This document shows positions 23,487-32,299 of a DNA stretch of 64,000 bases, in pieces (position 1 is the first letter of the stretch; the number at the start of each line of letters is the position of its first letter). The stretch is from Nostoc linckia NIES-25 (GTDB lineage Bacteria; Cyanobacteriota; Cyanobacteriia; Cyanobacteriales; Nostocaceae). The notes under the pieces are model-generated. The model saw only the letters and a list, made by a program, of their open reading frames with translations, did not search any database and was not told where the DNA came from. The DNA is taken from positions 5,557,238-5,621,237 of the forward strand of contig NZ_AP018222.1 of assembly GCF_002368035.1 (NCBI RefSeq), given 5' to 3'. The translations under genes were made by a program, and so were the position numbers.

Positions 23487-25208
23487 ATGATCCACCACAT
23501 AATTGGTAAATTATTACAAGGGCGTTACCAAATTGTCCAAAGCCTGGGTGCAGGGGTGTTTGGACAAACATACATTGCCCTAGATGTAGATTACCCAGAC
23601 AATGCCAAATGCGTAGTTAAGCAGATCAAAGTTAACAGTTTTGAATCTAACTACTTGGACACGCTGAGGCTGTTGTTTTTAACTGAAACTGAAACTCTTA
23701 AGCTTTTAGGAAGCCATCAGCAAATTCCGGAATTCATCGCCTGCTTTGAAGAAAACAAGCGATTTTATTTGGTACAAGAGTATATTGAAGGACATGCCCT
23801 CACTGCGGAATTACCCATTAATCAAGAGTGGGGGTCTGTGTGGAGTGAAAGGGAAGTTGTAGAATTTTTATTAGATGTCTTAGGTATTCTAGAATTTGTT
23901 CACTCCCAAGGTGTTATTCATTGCGATATCAAACCAGAAAATTTAATTAGGCGTGCTGCTGATGGCAAGTTAGTTTTAATTGATTTTGGTTCAATCCAAT
24001 CGATTGATTTTGGTATAGGTGCGGAATTGCCTATTCATAGAATTCCCGTCACTTCGTTGGGATACATACCACCAGAACAATTTATTGGTGAAACACAGCC
24101 CAACAGCGATATTTATGCTTTGGGAATGATTGCTATTCAAGCTTTAACGGGGCTAGAGCCACTACAATTAAAAGCCGATCCTTATACTAATGAGATTATT
24201 TGGCGTTGTCAAAATACCCCAGTTAATGATTATTTAGCTGCTGTTCTCAGCCAAATGATCCGCTACGATTACCAAAAACGTTTTCAGTCTGCGGGTGAAG
24301 TTCTGCGGGTTCTCAAACAAATGATCTGGGAACCTCAGCCAACACAAATATTAATACCAGATATTGAAGATGATAAATCCCGGAATCCTGTTTCTGGAAA
24401 ATTATCGCCATTATTTACAGGAATCAAAGTCGGGCTAGCGGCTAATTCTTTGTTGATGGGAGTTGGTGTATATTCTTTAGTTAATACTTCACCTGCGTAT
24501 TCAGAAACAGAGACTTTATCTCAAGCAACAAAAGAATATCAAGCAGGCGATTTGCAAGAAGCGATCGCACTAGTTAAATCAATTCCCTCCCACAGCAATA
24601 TTTATCCAGAAGCTCAAGCCACAATCGAAGAATGGCAAGAGCAATGGCAAGTAGCCGCACAACAATATCAATTAGCTTTAGCAGCTTCTTATGAAAATCG
24701 ATGGTCTGATGTTATTGATGCGGCTCGTCAAGTTCCAGATATTTTATATTGGCGAAATAAAACAAATAAATTGGTTCAACAAGCATACGTAAATATTCAA
24801 ACACAAACCGAAGATTTATTAGCTAAAGCTTATGAAAGTGCCAGTATAAAAAACTTTTCTATGGCATTACAATATTTGCGTCAAATTCCTAAAGAAAGTT
24901 CTGCTGGTGCTATAGTTCAAGAGAAATTAGCTGAATACAATCGCAAGCGGCAAATTAGAGCAGCTTACTTTTTGAATAAAGCCTACTATCAAGCATCTAT
25001 TGGTAATTTTAATAGTGCTGTCAAGTTACTAAAAAATATTCCTAGTGATACTTTAGTTTATGCTGAAGCTCAAGTTAAATTAAATGAATATACTCGAAAA
25101 CAACGCGTGTTAGCTCAATATCAAAAGGGAGCTTCTGTAAAAAGAGCAAATGAATTTGTTCTTAAAAACTCAGATACTACAATTCAATATGTTCGGGGAG
25201 TAAATTAA
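23487..25208 (+). CDS. Serine/threonine protein kinase with TM and helical repeat tail
   Basis: 573 residues. Kinase domain about 10-285: glycine loop SLGAGVFGQTYIA, Lys in CVVKQIKV, catalytic loop VIHCDIKPENLI (Cys instead of the usual Arg before the Asp), LIDFGSIQ and the P+1 region GYIPPEQF. An HCD loop marks a non-RD kinase that is not activated through the activation loop in the usual way. A membrane helix lies at about 312-332 (GIKVGLAANSLLMGVGVYSLV). Beyond it are several ~35-residue helical, TPR-like repeats (YQAGDLQEAIALVKSIPS, YESASIKNFSMALQYLRQIP, YQASIGNFNSAVKLLKNIPS), possibly a periplasmic ligand or protein-binding tail. Confidence 0.87.
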   Translation: MIHHIIGKLLQGRYQIVQSLGAGVFGQTYIALDVDYPDNAKCVVKQIKVNSFESNYLDTLRLLFLTETETLKLLGSHQQIPEFIACFEENKRFYLVQEYIEGHALTAELPINQEWGSVWSEREVVEFLLDVLGILEFVHSQGVIHCDIKPENLIRRAADGKLVLIDFGSIQSIDFGIGAELPIHRIPVTSLGYIPPEQFIGETQPNSDIYALGMIAIQALTGLEPLQLKADPYTNEIIWRCQNTPVNDYLAAVLSQMIRYDYQKRFQSAGEVLRVLKQMIWEPQPTQILIPDIEDDKSRNPVSGKLSPLFTGIKVGLAANSLLMGVGVYSLVNTSPAYSETETLSQATKEYQAGDLQEAIALVKSIPSHSNIYPEAQATIEEWQEQWQVAAQQYQLALAASYENRWSDVIDAARQVPDILYWRNKTNKLVQQAYVNIQTQTEDLLAKAYESASIKNFSMALQYLRQIPKESSAGAIVQEKLAEYNRKRQIRAAYFLNKAYYQASIGNFNSAVKLLKNIPSDTLVYAEAQVKLNEYTRKQRVLAQYQKGASVKRANEFVLKNSDTTIQYVRGVN

Positions 25209-25239
25209 CTGCAAGAGGCTAATATCCGGTAGTTATACC

Positions 25240-25300
25240 CAGGACTTACGCAAAAGATAACGAAAGTAGCGGTAATTCATGAATTACCGCTACGCAAATC
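25240..25300. repeat. Dispersed AGGACTTACGCA repeat, copy 1
   Basis: The sequence CAGGACTTACGCAAAAGATAACG is followed by the hairpin AGTAGCGGTAATTCAT/ATGAATTACCGCTAC. A near-identical unit at 60295-60390 overlaps the 3' end of tsaE. It lies between the convergent kinase and gcvP genes. Confidence 0.8.
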
Positions 25301-25327
25301 AGATTTTTAGTGAAATGGTATGAGTTA

Positions 25328-28285
25328 CTATGAATAAGCATCCATTGGCAGACAAGAACAAACGAAATTCCGATCGCCAAATGCTGCATCAATGCGGCTG
25401 ACAACAGGCCAGAATTTATGTTCGCGCGTCCAAGGCGCAGGGTAGGCAGCTTGTTCGCGGGAATAGGGATGATCCCATTCTCCACTAAGCAAACTTTCAG
25501 CAGTATGGGGTGCGTTCTTCAAAAGATTATCTTGGATATCTGCCTTACCTGATTCGATTTCGGCAATTTCTTGGCGAATAGCAATCAACGCATCACAGAA
25601 ACGATCTAACTCTTGTTTTGATTCGCTTTCTGTTGGTTCCACCATGATTGTACCTCCCACAGGCCAGGAAACAGTCGGCGCGTGGAAACCATAATCCATT
25701 AAACGCTTGGCAACATCATCGATTTCGATCGCTGCTGATTTTTTGAGCGATCGCAGATCTAAAATACATTCATGGGCAACTAAACCATTTTTCCCTTGAT
25801 ATAAAACGGGATAGTAAGATTCAAGTCGCTTGGCGATGTAGTTAGCATTCAGAATTGCCACTTTCGTTGCTTGGGTTAAACCAGCCGTACCCATCATGGC
25901 AATGTACATCCAAGAAATCACCAAAATACTCGCACTACCCCAAGGCGCAGCCGCCACAGCACCAAGATGCTGGGTATTGGGAATTTCTTGGTTCCCAGTC
26001 CCCAGTCCCCAGTCCCCAGTCGCTACTACAGGATGTCCGGGTAGGAACGGTACGAGATGAGAAGCGACACCAATAGGCCCCATACCAGGGCCGCCGCCAC
26101 CGTGAGGAATACAGAAAGTTTTGTGCAAGTTTAAGTGACAGACATCCGCGCCAATATCCCCAGGACGGCAAATTCCCACTTGGGCGTTCATATTTGCCCC
26201 ATCCATGTAAACTTGTCCGCCGTGAGTATGAACAATTGCACAGATTTCCTTAATTGACTCCTCAAAAACACCGTGAGTCGAGGGATATGTCACCATTAAG
26301 GCGGCGAGTTCTGACTTGTGTTTTTCAGCTTTAGCTTTCAGGTCGTCAACGTCAATGTTACCTTGAGAGTCGCAGGCAACTGCTACTACTTTCATGCCGC
26401 ACATTACCGCACTGGCTGGGTTTGTCCCGTGTGCTGAGGTAGGAATCAAACAGACGTTGCGGTGTCCTTCTTTCCGGCTTTGATGATATTGGCGAATCAC
26501 TAAAAGTCCGGCGTATTCACCTTGAGAACCTGCGTTTGGTTGCAGAGAAATTCCAGCAAAGCCAGTAATTTCAGCTAACCACGCTTCAAGCTGCTGAAAC
26601 AGGATTTGATAACCTTGCGTTTGGGATGGTGGGGCAAAAGGATGAATCTTGCCAAATTCTTCCCAAGTTACCGGAATCATCTCAGCAGTTGCATTCAACT
26701 TCATTGTGCAGGAACCCAAAGGAATCATCGATGTTGTTAGCGACAAGTCCTTGCTTTCTAGCCTGTGGAGATAGCGCAATAACTCTGTTTCTGAGTGATA
26801 GCGGTTAAATACTGGATGAGTTAGGTAACTGCTTTGACGAGGGAGGGGGAGATGGGGAGATGAGGAGATGGGGAGATGGGGAGAAAACCATTCTTCCAAG
26901 GTGAAAGGTAGTTCTTTGTTTCCTGCGAAAATTGCCAAGATGTCAAGCAAATCATCTACTGTGGTAGTTTCATTCAGCGAAATACCAACAGCAGTGGCAT
27001 CAAAAATCCGCAAGTTAATTTGAAGTTGTTGGGAAGCTGCCAGAATATCTTCTAAATTTTGGCTTCCCAGTTCTACTCGCAGCGTATCAAAGAAATTTTC
27101 GGAACTAATTTTATAACCCAAACGCTTGAGTCCTTGTGCTAGCAACACCGTCAAGGAATGGATATTTTCGGCAATTTGCTTGAGTCCACTAGGGCCGTGA
27201 TAAACGGCGTACATACTCGCCATCACCGCCAGTAGCACCTGTGCTGTGCAGATATTACTAGTAGCTTTTTCCCGGCGGATATGTTGTTCGCGGGTTTGTA
27301 AGGCGAGACGCAATGCAGGCTTCCCAAGAGCATCTTTTGATACTCCCACAATTCGCCCTGGAACCGATCGCTTATACTCTTCTTTAGTAGCAAAATACGC
27401 TGCGTGAGGGCCGCCAAAGCCCAAGGGTATACCGAAACGTTGGGTGCTACCCACAGCAATATCAGCGCCAAATTCACCCGGAGGGGTAAGCAAAGTTAAA
27501 CTTAAGGGGTCTGCTGCTACCGTCACCAATGCACCCTGAGCATGGGCTTTTTCGATAAAAGCGCGGTAATCGTAAATGGTGCCATCGCTTGCTGGGTATT
27601 GCAGAACAGCACCAAAAATCGGTTCTTCAAAATCAAATGTTTGATGGTCGCCGACAATGATTTTAATCCCCAATGGTTGAGCGCGAGTCTGCAACACATC
27701 AATGGTTTGGGGATGGCAATCACGAGAAACAAAATAGCCATCTGCCTTATTTTTGGAAACGCCATAGCTGAGGCTCATGGCTTCGGCGGCGGCTGTGGCT
27801 TCATCGAGTAACGAAGCGTTGGCAATTTCCAAACCTGTGAGGTCGATAATCAGAGTTTGGAAATTTAACAATGCTTCCAATCTTCCTTGGGCAATTTCTG
27901 GCTGATAAGGAGTGTAAGCAGTATACCAACCGGGATTTTCTAGGATATTACGTGCGATCGCTGGAGGGGTAATACTGTCGTAATATCCCATACCAATATA
28001 CGACCGGAAAACTCGGTTTTTGCTAGCAACTTTTTTTAACAATGCCAGTGCTGCGTATTCACTTTCTGCCTCTGGTAACTTCAGCGGTTGCTTGACCCGA
28101 ATTGCCTGGGGTACTGTTTGGTCGATGAGGTCATCTAAACTAGAAAACCCCAAGACTTCAAGCATTTGCTGGATGTCATCGGAGTTCGGGCCAATGTGTC
28201 TGGGGGCAAAATTACTTAACTTTTGACTCGTTTCGTTTAGCAGATGGCGATCGCTAGACTTGAAAATAGGGAGATTTGATACCAC
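25328..28285 (-). CDS. gcvP: Glycine dehydrogenase (decarboxylating), GcvP
   Basis: The 985-residue P-protein of the glycine cleavage system is a PLP enzyme that decarboxylates glycine and loads the aminomethyl group on GcvH. It is essential in cyanobacterial photorespiratory glycine turnover. Landmarks are FAPRHIGPNSDDIQQML (N-terminus), SIGMGYYDS-like YIGMGYYDSITP and the PLP-lysine region HLNLHKTFCIPHGGGGPGMGPIG. Two stretches look foreign: residues about 468-483 (SPHLPISSSPHLPLP) and about 752-774 (GDWGLGTGNQEIPNTQHLG). Both are encoded by intergenic-type tandem repeats kept in frame. The start is GTG at 28285. Last of the minus-strand gcvT-gcvH-gcvP set. Confidence 0.95.
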   Translation of the reverse strand: MVSNLPIFKSSDRHLLNETSQKLSNFAPRHIGPNSDDIQQMLEVLGFSSLDDLIDQTVPQAIRVKQPLKLPEAESEYAALALLKKVASKNRVFRSYIGMGYYDSITPPAIARNILENPGWYTAYTPYQPEIAQGRLEALLNFQTLIIDLTGLEIANASLLDEATAAAEAMSLSYGVSKNKADGYFVSRDCHPQTIDVLQTRAQPLGIKIIVGDHQTFDFEEPIFGAVLQYPASDGTIYDYRAFIEKAHAQGALVTVAADPLSLTLLTPPGEFGADIAVGSTQRFGIPLGFGGPHAAYFATKEEYKRSVPGRIVGVSKDALGKPALRLALQTREQHIRREKATSNICTAQVLLAVMASMYAVYHGPSGLKQIAENIHSLTVLLAQGLKRLGYKISSENFFDTLRVELGSQNLEDILAASQQLQINLRIFDATAVGISLNETTTVDDLLDILAIFAGNKELPFTLEEWFSPHLPISSSPHLPLPRQSSYLTHPVFNRYHSETELLRYLHRLESKDLSLTTSMIPLGSCTMKLNATAEMIPVTWEEFGKIHPFAPPSQTQGYQILFQQLEAWLAEITGFAGISLQPNAGSQGEYAGLLVIRQYHQSRKEGHRNVCLIPTSAHGTNPASAVMCGMKVVAVACDSQGNIDVDDLKAKAEKHKSELAALMVTYPSTHGVFEESIKEICAIVHTHGGQVYMDGANMNAQVGICRPGDIGADVCHLNLHKTFCIPHGGGGPGMGPIGVASHLVPFLPGHPVVATGDWGLGTGNQEIPNTQHLGAVAAAPWGSASILVISWMYIAMMGTAGLTQATKVAILNANYIAKRLESYYPVLYQGKNGLVAHECILDLRSLKKSAAIEIDDVAKRLMDYGFHAPTVSWPVGGTIMVEPTESESKQELDRFCDALIAIRQEIAEIESGKADIQDNLLKNAPHTAESLLSGEWDHPYSREQAAYPAPWTREHKFWPVVSRIDAAFGDRNFVCSCLPMDAYS

Positions 28286-28520
28286 AAATTACTCTCCAGA
28301 TAATAGTATATTAATATTTTGCAACAAATACTGATAACAAGTGAGTGTAATTTATCAATTTATCTAAATTTGATAACTTAATTTTACTAAGAGTGGGGCA
28401 TTGGGCATTGGGTATGGGGAAAGGGGAAGGGGTAAAGGGGAAAGGGGAAAGATTAAATTTATTCCTTTTCCCTTTCCCCTTTAACCTTTTCCCCTGCTCC
28501 CCTGCCCCCTGCCCCTGTGC
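28286..28520. repeat. Purine-run repeats between gcvH and gcvP
   Basis: 28393-28450 is a near-pure GGGGAAAGGGG tract. Its complementary CCTTTTCCCC tract follows at 28464-28515, so the two can form a long imperfect hairpin within the gcv transcript. The same AAAGGGGAAAGGGG/CCTTTCCCC pairing recurs at 42608-42690 and 39285-39370. Confidence 0.65.
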
Positions 28521-28910
28521 CTACTCCCCTTCTACTTGAGCGCGGTATTCATCGGCGCTCAAGGCATCATTCACTTCGTCGGGGTCATTGACACGTACTT
28601 TTAAAAACCATCCTTCACCGTAGGGGTCATCTGATACTTGTTCCGGATCTTCAATCAAAGGATCGTTGCGTTCTACGACTGTGCCAGTCACGGGTGAATT
28701 TAATTCTTCAACGGCTTTCACTGATTCAATGGTGCCAAATGTATCTCCCTTTGTCACTAAATCGCCAATTTCTGGCAATTCCAAAAATACGATATCGCCC
28801 AGTTCATGTACCGCAAACTCGGTAATACCAATGGTGGCAATATCACCATCTACTCGCACGTATTCGTGAGAATCTAAGTATCTAAAATCTTGAGGATAAT
28901 CAAAAGACAT
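28521..28910 (-). CDS. gcvH: Glycine cleavage system H protein
   Basis: The 129-residue lipoyl carrier shuttles the aminomethyl intermediate from GcvP to GcvT. The lipoylation site is the Lys in GTIESVKAVEELNSPVTGTV (about residues 59-78). The N-terminal YLDSHEYVRVDGDIATIGIT is canonical. Length is normal. It lies about 200 bases after gcvT and 235 before gcvP, so the operon is looser than in many bacteria, with repeats in the second gap. Confidence 0.96.
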   Translation of the reverse strand: MSFDYPQDFRYLDSHEYVRVDGDIATIGITEFAVHELGDIVFLELPEIGDLVTKGDTFGTIESVKAVEELNSPVTGTVVERNDPLIEDPEQVSDDPYGEGWFLKVRVNDPDEVNDALSADEYRAQVEGE

Positions 28911-29109
28911 ATCACTTCCTCTCCCTTGTCGAACAATTTATTGCCTTAACAGTCATCCAAGCCATATTCGATAATGAACCTTGCTGTAGATTGAGTAACT
29001 CACACAAGCGTTGCCAAGCAATGAAAAAATGTGATTTCCACTTCTTTATTTGGTACTCGGAACTGGACACCACTGAAAACACATTATTCCTCAAAAACCT
29101 CAGCACTTA

Positions 29110-30246
29110 TCAGTTAGCAACACGATTTTTTGAGCGATAGAAGGGACGTTTCACCACAACTGCGGGGTAAGCTTTGCCGCGAATCTCGACTTCTAATTGC
29201 TGACCAACAGTTGCTAGCTTGGTGGGAACGTAGCCTAAAGCAATGGGATAACCAAGTGTGGGCGATAAAGTACCACTGGTGACTTCTCCCACAACTTTAC
29301 CTGTTGATAGAATTTGGTAGCCATGACGAGCAATGTTGCGTCCTTGGGTTTGCAAACCTACCAAGCGCCGTTGCACTCCCGCAACTTTTTGCTGTTCTAA
29401 AACTGCCCTACCAATAAAATCGCCTTTGGTGTCTAGGTGAACTAGCCAGCCCAAACCTGCTTCTAAAGGTGTGGTGGTGTCGTCGATGTCTTGGCCGTAA
29501 AGTGCCAAAGCTGCTTCTAGCCGCAGGGTATCTCTCGCACCGAGTCCACAGGGAATGACGCCATTATTATGGAGACTTTGCCACAATTCTAATGCCACAT
29601 CAGGGTCTACCATCACTTCAAAGCCATCTTCTCCGGTGTAGCCTGTGCGGGCTATGAAGCCTGGTTTACCCAATACCGTCGCTTCCAGGTGACCAAATGC
29701 TTTGATTGGTTGTAAGTCCTGCTGCACTAAGGGTTGGAGATATTTAATAGCTTTTGACCCTTGCACGGCAATTAAGGCTTTTTCTGGTGAAAGGTCTTGG
29801 AATTGCACCTCATTTGGTTCGAGGTGTTGCAATAGCCATGCTTTATCTTTACCAGTGGTTGCCGCATTAACTATAATAAACGCCCTTTGTGTACCAGTGG
29901 TGTCTTCACCTTGATAATAGACAATGATGTCGTCAATAATTCCGCCTTGGGGATTTAACAAGACAGTGTATTGTGCTTGACCGGGTTGTAACCGGCTCAA
30001 ATCTGAAGGTACTAAAGACTGGAGTTGGGATATGAGGTTTTTACCTTGGAGAGTAAATTTGCCCATGTGGGAAATATCGAACATACCGGCTGCATTTCTT
30101 ACAGCTTCATGTTCGCGGCTAATTCCACTAAATTGTACGGGCATTTCCCAACCACCAAAGCTGGTAAAGCGTGCTTTGAGTTCTACACCCAATTGATATA
30201 AAACAGTCCGCGCCAAAGATTGGGCGTTATCTTCTTGATTAGCCAC
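29110..30246 (-). CDS. gcvT: Aminomethyltransferase GcvT
   Basis: The 378-residue T-protein transfers the one-carbon unit from GcvH to tetrahydrofolate and releases ammonia. Family motifs are FGGWEMPVQFSGISREHEAVRN (about 31-52), MFDISHMGKFTLQG and the folate-region GYTGEDGFEVMVDP (about 197-210) and LGARDTLRLEAALALYGQDID. The start is GTG at 30246. First gene of the gcv set, divergent from the pentapeptide gene at 30430, with a 183-base shared promoter region. No glycine riboswitch was recognised upstream. Confidence 0.95.
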   Translation of the reverse strand: MANQEDNAQSLARTVLYQLGVELKARFTSFGGWEMPVQFSGISREHEAVRNAAGMFDISHMGKFTLQGKNLISQLQSLVPSDLSRLQPGQAQYTVLLNPQGGIIDDIIVYYQGEDTTGTQRAFIIVNAATTGKDKAWLLQHLEPNEVQFQDLSPEKALIAVQGSKAIKYLQPLVQQDLQPIKAFGHLEATVLGKPGFIARTGYTGEDGFEVMVDPDVALELWQSLHNNGVIPCGLGARDTLRLEAALALYGQDIDDTTTPLEAGLGWLVHLDTKGDFIGRAVLEQQKVAGVQRRLVGLQTQGRNIARHGYQILSTGKVVGEVTSGTLSPTLGYPIALGYVPTKLATVGQQLEVEIRGKAYPAVVVKRPFYRSKNRVAN

Positions 30247-30429
30247 AGGTATTTATGCGATCGCACCTCAACATCTCTCTATCCTACGAGATGCTTCCCT
30301 GTTTGAGAGAATAGTTTGAGGTAACAAACAAAAGCCTCCGCAATCAGAACACACAATTGATAACTCAGCACTCTCTACTAAGGTTTAATAGTTAATGGTG
30401 GAAATGTTGAGATTTGTTAATTTAACATT

Positions 30430-30924
30430 ATGAAGTATCGGCAAATACTAGCTAGCTTTATCTTAGCCATAGCTCTTTTTGTTTTTCCCCTCTCGGCGCA
30501 AGCTGCGAGTTCTTCCAGTATTACCCGTTCTGCCGGAGAGAACTTTCAGAGCAAAGATTACTCTGGCCAAAGTTTAATTGGTACTGAGTTTACCAATATC
30601 GATTTAGAAAATGCTAACTTTAGCAATGCTGACTTACGCGGTGTTGTGTTTAACGGTACTGTCTTAGAGGGAGTAAATCTGCATGGTGCAGATTTTAGTA
30701 ATGGCATAGCCTATCTAGCAAGATTTAAGAATGCTGATTTAGGTGATGCAGTATTGAGTGATGCAATGATGCTGCGTTCTACATTTGATAATGTTGATAT
30801 TACTGGCGCTGATTTCACGAATGCAGTTTTAGATGGAACGCAAGTGAAAAAACTTTGTACGAAGGCGAGTGGTGTCAATTCTAAAACTGGTGTGGATACC
30901 CGTCAATCTTTAGGATGTAAGTAA
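30430..30924 (+). CDS. Exported (lumenal/periplasmic) pentapeptide repeat protein
   Basis: 164 residues. A signal peptide (about 1-26, ILASFILAIALFVFPLSAQAA) is followed by pentapeptide repeats of the A(D/N)LXX type from about 42 to 130 (LIGTEFTNIDLENANFSNADLRGVVF...GADFTNAVLDG), which fold as a right-handed quadrilateral beta helix. The tail has two cysteines (KKLCTK, SLGCK) that could form a disulphide. It resembles thylakoid-lumen pentapeptide proteins of cyanobacteria and plastids, whose function is unknown. Confidence 0.86.
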   Translation: MKYRQILASFILAIALFVFPLSAQAASSSSITRSAGENFQSKDYSGQSLIGTEFTNIDLENANFSNADLRGVVFNGTVLEGVNLHGADFSNGIAYLARFKNADLGDAVLSDAMMLRSTFDNVDITGADFTNAVLDGTQVKKLCTKASGVNSKTGVDTRQSLGCK

Positions 30925-30931
30925 AAATTAA

Positions 30932-30970
30932 CAACCCCTTCTTCTTCCTTCGTGCAGAGGGGGTTGTTTG
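30932..30970 (+). terminator. Terminator of the pentapeptide gene
   Basis: CAACCCC and GGGGTTG pair around a 21-base loop and are followed by TTTG, seven bases after the stop codon. The T-run is short, so strength is uncertain. Confidence 0.6.
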
Positions 30971-31085
30971 ATACTGTTTAGTTAAGGCAATAGACGCGAT
31001 AAATCGCCGTCTTTACAATACCTTCGGGTTAATCGCTTTTACACATGATGTTTTTTATTTAATGTCAATACTAAAATAGCTTTAT

Positions 31086-31427
31086 TTGAGCTTCTGAAGG
31101 TCAACACTGAGCTTCCGAGGGTCAACATTGAGCTTCTGAGGGTCAAGTTTGAGCTTTTGAGGGTCAACATTGAGCTTCCGAGGGTCAACATTGAGCTTCC
31201 GAAGGTCAACATTGAGCTTTTGAGGGTCAACATTGAGCTTCCGAGGGTTAACATTGAGCTTTTGAGGGTCAACATTGAGCTTCCGAGGGTCAACACTGAG
31301 CTTCCGAGGGTCAACATTGAGCTTCTGAGGGTCAACATTGAGCTTCCGAAGGTCAACATTGAGCTTCTGAGGGTCAACATTGAGCTTCTGAGGGTCAACA
31401 TTGAGCTTCTGAGGGTCAACATTGAGG
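31086..31427. repeat. 21-bp tandem repeat array, 15 full units
   Basis: Fifteen complete 21-base units run from 31100 to 31414 with a partial unit at each end. The consensus is GTCAACATTGAGCTTCYGAG plus G. Variation is limited to a few positions (CTG/CCG/TTG, GAGG/GAAG, one AAGTTT). Units are directly adjacent with no spacers, so this is not a CRISPR. Because 21 is a multiple of three, one plus-strand and two minus-strand frames stay open and spell heptapeptides such as VNIELPR and LNVDPQK. The rest of 30971-31666 has only dispersed AGGGAGG...CTCCCTTAAAAAGGG repeats (31479-31527). Confidence 0.95.
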
Positions 31428-31666
31428 TTTGGAACTCGAAACAAGATAATAGGATTTACGCGCTCAGATTGCCCAACCTCCTTAAAAAGGGAGGAACCGG
31501 AATCGAAGTCTCCCTTAAAAAGGGACATTTAGAGGGATCTAAGACTTGTGATACCAACAAGAGGACTTTTTAAACATCCTCTAATACTCGCCGACAAATC
31601 TTTGATACTTGTGAATGCAATTCAACCTTGCACCTCTCTCATAGCCGATGCCCCATGCCCCATGCC

Positions 31667-31963
31667 CTAATTCCAATCTTGTTCTTCTTTCTTACCGCGA
31701 CTTTTATAAATACCGCCCAAATCATGTAGTTGACGAGTTTTTTCAAAAAGCTGGGCTTCCGTCAAACCCCACTGCTGCAAGACTTTATCTAAATCTTTTT
31801 GAATGTCTCTCGCCCCTGGAAAGCCTTGATAACGAATTCGCAATCTAGCTAATTCTGCTAAATTGTAGTCTGTCGCTTGTTGAGCGAGTAAAATATCAAT
31901 AAGGGGGCGATCGCGGTTATATAGAGGGTGCTGTTGTTCTTTACCGCCCGTTGCTTCACTCAT
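31667..31963 (-). CDS. DUF3288 family small cyanobacterial protein
   Basis: A 98-residue soluble protein recognised by KEQQHPLYNRDRPLIDILLAQ and the very conserved NLAELARLRIRYQGFPGARDIQKDLDKVLQQWGL. It appears confined to cyanobacteria and close relatives. No function is assigned. Length and sequence agree with the family. The start codon is followed by an ordinary N-terminus, and the gene stands alone. Confidence 0.75.
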   Translation of the reverse strand: MSEATGGKEQQHPLYNRDRPLIDILLAQQATDYNLAELARLRIRYQGFPGARDIQKDLDKVLQQWGLTEAQLFEKTRQLHDLGGIYKSRGKKEEQDWN

Positions 31964-32299
31964 CGTAATTCCTGAATAATTAAGTTAGGAGTTAAGAGTT
32001 AGGAGTGCTGAGTCTTAGTTTTTAAGTTTAGCCCAGAGCAGAGGAGCAGAAAAAGCAAAAGAAATCGTCTTCTGCACTGAAAAATCAATTGTAAAATTGA
32101 GAACTCATTGCTTACTCCTCGCTCTTAACTCCTCACTTAATTATTAGACGGCAACTACACCTGAAGTCTTACGGCTCTCACCACTGCCAGTCAAATTTAA
32201 ATAAAGTTACATTAGTCGATAAGAAAATACAAAAATCTTTAGATGAGGGTGAATCTTATATCACCCAAAATCGAAGCAGCAAGGGAGCAAGAACCCGCT
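31964..32299. other. Intergenic region ahead of clpC
   Basis: 336 bases between divergent DUF3288 and clpC. GAGTTAGGAGTTAAGAGTTAGGAG heptamers (31984-32010) and their complement (32112-32143) can pair across ~130 bases. Promoters for both genes are expected, but none was assigned. Confidence 0.5.

Noticed and set aside
23901..23960. Pseudokinase call for the Ser/Thr kinase because of HCD in place of HRD
   Set aside because: The catalytic Asp, Lys, Asn and DFG are all present, and only the regulatory Arg is missing, which is tolerated in active non-RD kinases.
30247..30429. Glycine riboswitch upstream of gcvT
   Set aside because: No paired aptamer motif was seen in the 183-base gap.
31086..31427. 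CRISPR-like array
   Set aside because: Units are directly adjacent with no spacers of different sequence, and no cas genes are nearby.
31039..31573. Reading frames on both strands encoding heptapeptide repeats (VNIELPR, LNVDPQK, LRSSMLT)
   Set aside because: They follow automatically from a 21-bp tandem repeat. They have no ribosome-binding site, no flanking non-repeat domain, and three frames are equally open.
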